Shown piece after piece: positions 5,200 to 9,365 of a stretch of DNA of 9,365 nt. A program made the translations under genes and the position numbers. A model generated the notes under the pieces. That model searched no databases and was not told the DNA's origin. It was given only the letters and a program-made list of their open reading frames with translations. Numbering within the stretch: position 1 is the stretch's first letter; each line of letters begins with the position of its first letter. The DNA comes from Anaerolineales bacterium (GTDB lineage: Bacteria > Chloroflexota > Anaerolineae > 4572-78 > J111). The stretch covers positions 1-9,365 of the forward strand of contig JAAUSP010000282.1 in assembly GCA_012032575.1 (NCBI GenBank), written 5' to 3'.

Positions 5200-6651
5200 C
5201 TAAGGCAAAACTGTGCTTAGCGCCCGAATAAGCGCTTTGGCTTTAGCCAATGTTTCCAGGTATTCATCCTGCGGGTCTGAATCGGCCACAACTGCGCCGC
5301 CGACCTGAAAATAGGCTTTGCCGTCCTTTAAGAGGATCGTCCTGATGACGATATTGAGGTCCAGGCTGCCCGAAAAATCGAGATAGCCGATGGAGCCGGA
5401 ATAAATGCCTCGTTTGACCGGCTCCAAAGCATCAATGATGGACATCGCTTCAATTTTGGGTGCGCCGGTCATGGAGCCGCCCGGAAAGCAAGCCTGGATT
5501 AAATCGAAGCGATCCCGCCCCTGTTCCAGTTTGCCGATGATGGTCGAAACCATTTGAAAAACGGTGGCGTATGTTTCGATAATCATTAACTCCGACACCT
5601 GAACCGTGCCAAATTCACACACCCGGCCCAAGTCGTTTCTGACCAGGTCAACGATCATCATATTTTCGGCCCGGTCCTTGATACTCACCGCAAGCTCCTG
5701 GCAGAGCCTTTCGTCGTCCGGCGCGTTTTTGCCCCTGGCCCGGGTTCCTTTGATGGGCCGGCTCTCGGCCCAGCCGTCAGGGCGAAGCCGGAGGAACCTT
5801 TCGGGGGTGGCAGACACAACTTTGACTTCGGGGAAATTGAGAAAACTGGCAAACGGAGCCGGATTGATCCGCCGGAGTTCGCGGTACAAGGCAAAAGCAT
5901 CCCCGGCGAAATCGGTTTCCAGACGATGGGTCGGGCAAACCTCAAAGATGTCGCCGGCAAAGATATGCTCTTTGGCCTGGTTGACTACCGTCCGGTATGC
6001 TGCTGCGTCGAACATCGCCCGAATTTTCGGCGCTTCGTTTTCATTTTCGCCCCTGCCGGCAAACTCCGCATAAGACCAGTTTTCCTCCTCTAACCGTTTC
6101 ATCCTGGCCCTGACGACTGCAAAGGCTTGCTGCGCTTTTGCCCTGGCCGTATGGGGGTCGCTGTCAAAACCGACGGCGGACAGGTAGAGTTTTTTTAGCA
6201 GATGGTCGTAAATAATGACGGTATCCACGAGCATGAAATAACAGTCGGGCAGCCCTAAATCGTCAACCCCGCGACAGGGCAGCTTTTCGATAAAATAACA
6301 CAACTCGTAGCCAAAGTAGCCCACCGCCCCGCCGAGAAAAGGAACCGGCGGGTCAGGGTAAGCCGCTGGCTCGATTTTATAGCGAGCCATTACCTGTTTT
6401 AATTCGGTGAAGGGATTGCCGGTAGTATGGGCTACTTTTCCGGCGTGTGTGAGGCTGATCTGATTCCCTTTGGACTTAAAGACCAAAAATGGATTTCCCC
6501 CGGTAAAGGAGAACCGGCCCAGCTTTTTTTCATCCATACCGCTGTCGAGGAGAAAACTATACTCATCCTGCTCAAAAATCTTGAAATAATCAAGCAAACG
6601 GAGCGGTGAGTTGATTTCCTGGAAAATATGGGCGCATTTCAACCGGTCCAC
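5200..6651 (-). CDS. pabB: Aminodeoxychorismate synthase component I
   Basis: A 483-residue chorismate-using enzyme that makes 4-amino-4-deoxychorismate from chorismate and ammonia on the p-aminobenzoate/folate path. The N-terminal part has FLLDSG (33-38) and FLGGAVGYFGYEL (105-117). The chorismate-binding domain (about 214-475) has GDIFEVCPTHRLE, FASFLNFPEVKVVSATPE, DRAENMMIVDLVRNDLGR, PGGSMTGAPKIEAM and YSGSIGYL. The deciding feature is PIKGTR (299-304): Lys301 matches the active-site lysine typical of PabB (Lys274 in E. coli), where anthranilate synthase TrpE has alanine. Length suits either family. The annotated start is GTG (6649-6651), four bases after the pabC stop, suggesting translational coupling. 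The GAGGGGG run is too close to that GTG, and the TTG three codons later (6640-6642) is a plausible alternative start. Confidence 0.92.
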   Translation of the reverse strand: MDRLKCAHIFQEINSPLRLLDYFKIFEQDEYSFLLDSGMDEKKLGRFSFTGGNPFLVFKSKGNQISLTHAGKVAHTTGNPFTELKQVMARYKIEPAAYPDPPVPFLGGAVGYFGYELCYFIEKLPCRGVDDLGLPDCYFMLVDTVIIYDHLLKKLYLSAVGFDSDPHTARAKAQQAFAVVRARMKRLEEENWSYAEFAGRGENENEAPKIRAMFDAAAYRTVVNQAKEHIFAGDIFEVCPTHRLETDFAGDAFALYRELRRINPAPFASFLNFPEVKVVSATPERFLRLRPDGWAESRPIKGTRARGKNAPDDERLCQELAVSIKDRAENMMIVDLVRNDLGRVCEFGTVQVSELMIIETYATVFQMVSTIIGKLEQGRDRFDLIQACFPGGSMTGAPKIEAMSIIDALEPVKRGIYSGSIGYLDFSGSLDLNIVIRTILLKDGKAYFQVGGAVVADSDPQDEYLETLAKAKALIRALSTVLP

Positions 6652-6655
6652 CCCC

Positions 6656-7522
6656 TCACCTCTCCGAGCGGACCAACGCTTGAAATAAAGCGTGAAGCCG
6701 GCGGGTCAATGCGCCCGGCTGACCGCTGTCCACCACCCGGCCATCAATTTTGACCACCGGCATCAGCTCCATGATCGTGTTGGTGATAAAACATTCGTCC
6801 GCCGTATACAGGTCATACCGGGTTAATTGAGTTTCATGAACGTTAAGCCGCAGTTCCTTTTGGGCCAGCTCGATAACAGTCTGGCGGGTAATCCCCTCCA
6901 GGCAGCCGCACGCGGGTGAAGGCGTCAGGATATTTCCAGCCTTGGCGATAAAAATATTGCTGACCGTCCCTTCGGCCAGGTATCCTTCGTTGTTTAACAG
7001 AAACCCTTCGATCAACCCGCGCTGGTTGAGTTCGATCTTGGCCAAAATATTGTTTTGATAATTACAGCTTTTTATCTGCGGACTCAGCGCCTCGTGGCTC
7101 ATTTTCCTGATGCTGACGATCATCGTCTCGACCCCTGCAACATAACTCTCAGGGGAATATTCGGGAACCTCCTTCACAATGATTGACAGTGTCGGCTCTT
7201 GGCAAAAATCGGGGTTGATACCTCTTTCGCCCACCCCGCGTGATACGGTGATCCTCAGATAAGCGTCCCGGAGGGAACTTTTCGCCAGGGTTTGATAGGC
7301 CAAATCGGCCAGCTCTGTCTTTGAGGCCGGGATGGTCAGCATCATATATTTGGCCGAGTCAAACAAGCGCCGCAGGTGTTCGTCGAGTCTAAAGATCACT
7401 CCGCCATACGAGCGCAGGGTTTCAAAAATTCCATCGCCCAAAAGGTAGCCATGATCAAAAATGGAAACCTTCGCTTCCTCTTTTGAAACAAATTGACCAT
7501 TCAAATAAACAATTGTTCCCAT
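6656..7522 (-). CDS. pabC: Class IV PLP enzyme, probable 4-amino-4-deoxychorismate lyase
   Basis: A 288-residue fold-type IV PLP enzyme. Landmarks are FDHGYLLGDGIFETLRSY (22-39), the Schiff-base lysine Lys151 in QIKSCNYQNN, Glu184 in LAEGTVSNIF, which contacts the cofactor ring nitrogen, and GITRQTV (210-216) for its phosphate. This family contains aminodeoxychorismate lyase, branched-chain aminotransferase (IlvE) and D-amino-acid aminotransferase. By motifs alone it resembles the IlvE/D-aminotransferase side: CNYQNNILAK is very IlvE-like, while GTVSN is common in PabC and D-aminotransferases. Its position four bases upstream of a clear pabB, with pabA following, argues for the lyase that releases p-aminobenzoate and pyruvate. 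The ATG at 7522 has a poor ribosome site (AAAGAAA) directly downstream of the heptamer repeat. Confidence 0.8.
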   Translation of the reverse strand: MGTIVYLNGQFVSKEEAKVSIFDHGYLLGDGIFETLRSYGGVIFRLDEHLRRLFDSAKYMMLTIPASKTELADLAYQTLAKSSLRDAYLRITVSRGVGERGINPDFCQEPTLSIIVKEVPEYSPESYVAGVETMIVSIRKMSHEALSPQIKSCNYQNNILAKIELNQRGLIEGFLLNNEGYLAEGTVSNIFIAKAGNILTPSPACGCLEGITRQTVIELAQKELRLNVHETQLTRYDLYTADECFITNTIMELMPVVKIDGRVVDSGQPGALTRRLHALFQALVRSER

Positions 7523-7539
7523 AGTTTCTTTTCGATAGA

Positions 7540-7579
7540 GATTGGAGATTGGAGATTGGAGATTGTTTTAATCTCCAAT
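7540..7579. repeat. Heptamer tandem repeat with inverted copy (GATTGGA)n
   Basis: GATTGGA is repeated 3.7 times at 7540-7565, and the complement AATCTCCAAT follows at 7570-7579. Any of three phases of ATTGGAGATT can pair with it; the nearest (7555-7564) leaves a 5-nt loop. It lies 18 bp upstream of the pabC start codon, inside the predicted leader. Copy number in such tracts changes easily, which would shift the spacing and hairpin in front of pabC. Confidence 0.75.
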
Positions 7580-7618
7580 TTGCCACACGAATCATCCAAT
7601 CTGTTGGCATAATAAAGT

Positions 7619-7732
7619 GTAACTACTCAGGCATGTCATTTCGACCGAAGGGAGAAATCTCTGCTGCCTGTGTAGCGCGTTAGGGATTTCTCGGCTTTCA
7701 GCCTCGAAATGACATGAGGGCTGAGCAGTTAC
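7619..7732. repeat. Palindromic intergenic element, copy B (MITE-like, 114 bp)
   Basis: Outer inverted ends GTAACTACTCAG (7619-7630) and CTGAGCAGTTAC (7721-7732) match with one mismatch. Inner ends ATGTCATTTCGA (7633-7644) and TCGAAATGACAT (7704-7715) are perfect complements. The arms continue imperfectly with GAGAAATCTC against GGGATTTCTC. It shares its core with copy A at 5065-5157, which lacks the outer ends. It lies in the predicted leader of pabC. The open frames that cross it are products of the repeat, not genes. Confidence 0.85.
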
Positions 7733-7825
7733 GTTGGGCAGATAAAGGTGAGGGTGTTTGCATGGCAGCATCGAGGACAAACGGGCGGTGCGGGCTAATA
7801 TCGCTAACCGGCGAACAGTGGGGCG
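7733..7825. other. Non-coding stretch, predicted start of the pab leader
   Basis: Between repeat copy B and the -10 at 7826 I see no credible gene. A 66-codon plus-strand frame (7714-7914) begins inside the repeat and has no family resemblance. On the minus strand this is the 5' end of the transcript predicted from the promoter at 7826-7854. Confidence 0.5.
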
Positions 7826-7854
7826 ATTGTAGCATCAGGCCGGGGCGATGTCAA
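7826..7854 (-). promoter_or_regulatory. Strong sigma-70 promoter for the pab cluster
   Basis: On the minus strand: -35 TTGACA (7849-7854), 17-bp spacer, -10 TACAAT (7826-7831). The -35 is perfect and the -10 differs from consensus at one position. Transcription would begin near 7819 and run into pabC after a leader of about 300 nt containing repeat copy B and the heptamer hairpin. No competing gene start lies between. Confidence 0.75.
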
Positions 7855-7881
7855 ATCAATTTTTGCCACGTCAAGGAGGAA

Positions 7882-7937
7882 CGAGGCAACGCGCAGGGGT
7901 TTTGGGTGCTTTGAAACTATCAATCGAAGTTGCCTCG
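7882..7937. promoter_or_regulatory. Inverted repeat between divergent promoters
   Basis: CGAGGCAAC (7882-7890) and GTTGCCTCG (7929-7937) are perfect 9-bp complements separated by 38 bp. They fall between the minus-strand pab promoter and the plus-strand promoter at 7946-7974. The two half-sites could be a looping operator for divergent promoters, or a chance repeat. Confidence 0.35.
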
Positions 7938-7945
7938 CCCCTTCA

Positions 7946-7974
7946 TTGAGTCCTGCCTGATCTTATGTTATAAT
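7946..7974 (+). promoter_or_regulatory. Plus-strand sigma-70 promoter
   Basis: TTGAGT (7946-7951), 17-bp spacer, perfect TATAAT (7969-7974). Start expected near 7981. The only thing directly downstream on this strand is the gene relic at 8003-8076, and beyond it the transcript would be antisense to hicB and hicA. Confidence 0.6.
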
Positions 7975-8002
7975 CGTATTCATACCTCACTGGAGTCTCA
8001 CT

Positions 8003-8076
8003 AAGTCCAAAAAATTAAGCCAAAGGGTTATAATCTCAGCGAGGAAGGAATCAAGATTGTAGAGGGACGGGGGTAA
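8003..8076 (+). pseudogene. Decayed 5' end of an unknown gene
   Basis: Downstream of the TATAAT there is TGGAG (7991-7995), then, 7 nt on, AAG (8003-8005) where a start ATG would be expected. The next codons read SKK, and after a one-base slip in the run of six A the other frame reads KIKPKGYNLSEEGIKIVEGRG to TAA 8074-8076. With ATG restored and one A added, the start would be MSKKIKPKGYNLSEEGIKIV, a gene-like sequence in the right position. I cannot name the family; it is vaguely like the start of a small DNA-binding protein. Two lesions make it a likely pseudogene. Confidence 0.35.
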
Positions 8077-8082
8077 ACTTTT

Positions 8083-8331
8083 TTAAGCGGCTTGGGCTAA
8101 TTGTTTTTCATTCTTGATGATAATTGTAGGATCAGGGTTGGGGGCTGGAAGGGGGAAATCCATTTCCTTTAAGGTCTCCAGGTGTTCGACAATGCCCCAT
8201 TTGGCTTTGTAGATACAATCCTCAATAGAATGACCCACGCCGGTAAATCCTTCCAGGTCTGGCGAGTAGAAACCAAAAAAGTTAGGGTCCGTGGTTGCTT
8301 CAATGATGAGTGAGTACTTTAAGTCAATCAT
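8083..8331 (-). CDS. hicB: HicB-family antitoxin
   Basis: An 82-residue short HicB (UPF0150) protein, predicted to bind and neutralise the HicA toxin encoded directly upstream. It begins MIDLKYSLIIEAT, the usual first strand, followed by FFGFYSPDLEGFTGVGHSIEDCIYKAKWGIVEHLETL, which matches the family's strand-helix core (typically PDLPGC, GDTLEEA). The tail has the expected proline-rich FPLPAPNPDPTIII. There is no added C-terminal DNA-binding domain (ribbon-helix-helix or HTH), so any autoregulation would have to work differently or be absent. Its ATG overlaps the hicA stop as ATGA (8328-8331), indicating translational coupling. A second, broken HicB lies at 2598-2780. Confidence 0.88.
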   Translation of the reverse strand: MIDLKYSLIIEATTDPNFFGFYSPDLEGFTGVGHSIEDCIYKAKWGIVEHLETLKEMDFPLPAPNPDPTIIIKNEKQLAQAA

Positions 8332-8528
8332 TTACCTTTGCGTTCCTTTAACCCTGCGGCCCCAAGAATGGCCTGACAAGTGCCGGTTGGTATCTCTTTG
8401 GATCCGTGATAATCAATGCGAATTAATTTATCCAAACCTGATTTGCTATAATATCGAATTGAACCCTTTTCTTTGACGAGACGAAACCCCTCTTTCTCTA
8501 ATAATCGTACCAATTCGCTGAATTTCAT
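8328..8528 (-). CDS. hicA: HicA-family toxin lacking the usual catalytic histidine
   Basis: A 66-residue HicA-like protein. In this family it is an mRNA interferase with a small double-stranded-RNA-binding-like fold. MKFSELVRLLEKEGFRLVKEKGS is typical, and HGSKEIPTGTCQAILGAAGL is the expected second half (usually PIGTLRSILKQAGL). Canonical HicA has GSHH or GSHR, whose first histidine is catalytic; here residues 22-26 are GSIRY, with isoleucine in its place. His41 in DYHGSKE is the only histidine. The ATG at 8528 is preferred to 8567 because GAGG lies 8 nt upstream (8537-8540), the family N-terminus begins there, and the predicted transcription start (about 8551) lies downstream of 8567. It overlaps hicB by four bases. 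Confidence 0.85.
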   Translation of the reverse strand: MKFSELVRLLEKEGFRLVKEKGSIRYYSKSGLDKLIRIDYHGSKEIPTGTCQAILGAAGLKERKGK

Positions 8529-8557
8529 GGGTTTGGCCTCAATGAGGATATGCTTGT

Positions 8558-8586
8558 AATATATCATAATTGTCGCAATACATCAA
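8558..8586 (-). promoter_or_regulatory. Promoter of the hicA-hicB operon
   Basis: On the minus strand: TTGATG (8581-8586), 17-bp spacer, TATATT (8558-8563). Start expected near 8551, giving a leader of about 23 nt that contains the GAGG ribosome site of hicA at 8528. Confidence 0.6.
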
Positions 8587-8598
8587 TTATTTAGCTAT

Positions 8599-8620
8599 AT
8601 CCGGGTTTGTCCCGGATTTT
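8599..8620 (+). terminator. Small terminator-like hairpin
   Basis: ATCCGGG (8599-8605), loop TTTGT, CCCGGAT (8611-8617), then TTT. On the plus strand this resembles a weak intrinsic terminator. No plus-strand gene ends just before it, so it would serve a transcript coming through from 7981, or insulate mtlD. The minus strand has no T tract after it. Confidence 0.45.
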
Positions 8621-8717
8621 AGGCAGACCTCATCGGTTTTGAAAATCTATAAGGTCTATCTCCTAATTAGCAGTTCCAATCGTCAATCTTAAATCTTAAA
8701 TCAGCAGGACTTAATCA

Positions 8718-9365
8718 ATGAAACAAGCAATCATGTTTGGAGCGGGTAATATTGGCCGGGGTTTTTTGGGCCAGCTTTTCAGCGAGTCGGGGTATCGGGT
8801 TAACTTTGTGGACGTGGATCAAACCCTCCTCGATGCCCTCAATCAACAGGGCCGTTATACTATCCGGCTTGTCACCAATGAATCCAGTACCGACGTTTCG
8901 GTTGGCCCGGTGCGAGGTTTGCCGGCCGGCGAGCGGGAGGCCGTGGCCGGGGTCATCGCCGAGGCTGAAATCGGGGCTACTGCCGTTGGGGCGGGGGCGC
9001 TGAAGCATGTCGCCCCGGTGGTGGCGGCGGGCATTATGCGGCGGGCGGAACAGGGCGTCACCACGCCGTTCAATCTGATCATCTGTGAAAATCTCAAGCA
9101 CGCCGCCCATCTGTTTCGCGGCATGGTCGAGAACGAACTTCCCCCCGCTTACCACCCCTATCTGGCCGAGCATATCGGCTTTGTGGATACCGTCATTGCC
9201 CGTATGGTCCCGCCTCTGCCGCCGGAATTACACGCCCAGGACCCCAGCCTGATTGTGGTTGAGCCGTATAAAGAGCTGCCGGTGGACGCCGCCGGGTTTG
9301 TCGGCCAGCCGCCGGCGATTGTCGGCATGCAGCCGGTTGCGCCGTTTGCTTTTTTATACCGAGCG
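8718..9365 (+). CDS. mtlD: Mannitol-1-phosphate 5-dehydrogenase, N-terminal part (3' end outside window)
   Basis: Interconverts mannitol-1-phosphate and fructose-6-phosphate with NAD in the cytoplasm. The 216 visible residues are open to the window edge. The N-terminus MKQAIMFGAGNIGRGFLGQLF has the GxGxxGRG dinucleotide-binding loop, followed by YRVNFVDVD, where Asp suits NAD rather than NADP. Further family segments are FNLIICENLKHAA (the ICEN block) and HIGFVDTVIARMVPP. The full enzyme is about 380 residues, so the catalytic lysine region lies beyond 9365. ATG 8718 has a modest AGGAC 8 nt upstream and the family N-terminus starts exactly there. No phosphotransferase genes are visible, so the source of mannitol-1-phosphate is unknown. 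Short AATCTTA tandem repeats (about 8685-8701) lie just upstream. Confidence 0.93.
   Translation, partial: MKQAIMFGAGNIGRGFLGQLFSESGYRVNFVDVDQTLLDALNQQGRYTIRLVTNESSTDVSVGPVRGLPAGEREAVAGVIAEAEIGATAVGAGALKHVAPVVAAGIMRRAEQGVTTPFNLIICENLKHAAHLFRGMVENELPPAYHPYLAEHIGFVDTVIARMVPPLPPELHAQDPSLIVVEPYKELPVDAAGFVGQPPAIVGMQPVAPFAFLYRA

Noticed and set aside
4409..6651. Annotation as anthranilate synthase TrpE/TrpG
   Set aside because: PIKGTR in the large subunit and an adjacent class IV PLP enzyme favour aminodeoxychorismate synthase. No other trp genes are in the window.
7592..7914. Open frames 7592-7780 (-) and 7714-7914 (+)
   Set aside because: Both cross the palindromic element. The minus frame contains CHFEAESREIPN, a translation artefact of the repeat. 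Neither has a ribosome site or family resemblance.
8026..8034. Second plus-strand TATAAT at 8029-8034
   Set aside because: It lies within the gene relic, where GGTTATAAT encodes part of GYNL, and no suitable -35 precedes it.
8328..8567. Longer HicA starting at 8567
   Set aside because: No ribosome site there. The predicted transcription start lies downstream of it, and the family N-terminus plus GAGG support 8528.
8715..9173. 152-residue minus-strand frame and the 8855-9124 frame
   Set aside because: Antisense shadows of mtlD, whose plus frame has clear family motifs throughout.

Overview
The window looks like accessory-rich chromosome from an uncultured Chloroflexota (Anaerolineae-like) bacterium. 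This is inferred from three things: an ECF sigma / partner-protein architecture I associate with that phylum, intergenic palindromes of the ATGTCATTTCGA type, and the general style of the proteins. No rRNA or other phylogenetic marker is present, so the assignment is tentative. Both ends cut through genes: a glycogen phosphorylase enters at the left and a mannitol-1-phosphate dehydrogenase leaves at the right.

Left part (1-4130). The C-terminal half of glycogen phosphorylase (+) converges on a small secreted beta-helix-like protein (-). That protein's last ~25 codons are supplied by an inverted repeat. A promoter region with palindromes separates it from a divergent ECF-type gene (+). This gene has sigma region 2 fused in frame to the C-terminal half of its usual partner protein, lacks region 4, and has a frameshift at a run of eight C. 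Antisense to its tail lies a HicB antitoxin relic. It is followed on the minus strand by an unknown 143-residue protein, an 18-bp perfect inverted repeat, and a membrane-anchored SH3b protein with a structured leader and an extended -10 promoter.

Centre (4409-7854, minus strand). This is a coherent p-aminobenzoate (folate precursor) cluster in the order pabC-like lyase, pabB, pabA. PabB carries the PIKGTR lysine that separates aminodeoxychorismate synthase from anthranilate synthase. A very good sigma-70 promoter (TTGACA, 17 bp, TACAAT) lies about 300 bp upstream of pabC. Two related palindromic elements lie in this unit, one in the presumed leader and one between pabB and pabA.

Right part (7855-9365). 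A plus-strand promoter leads into the decayed 5' end of a gene. Beyond it is an overlapping hicA-hicB toxin-antitoxin pair (-) with its own promoter. HicA lacks the usual catalytic histidine in the GSH motif. The plus-strand promoter also points antisense across hicBA towards a small terminator-like hairpin, after which mtlD begins (+).

The strongest leads are the sigma/partner fusion with its poly-C frameshift, the structured leader of the SH3b gene, the palindromic elements inside the pab transcript, and the HicA variant with its possible antisense transcript.
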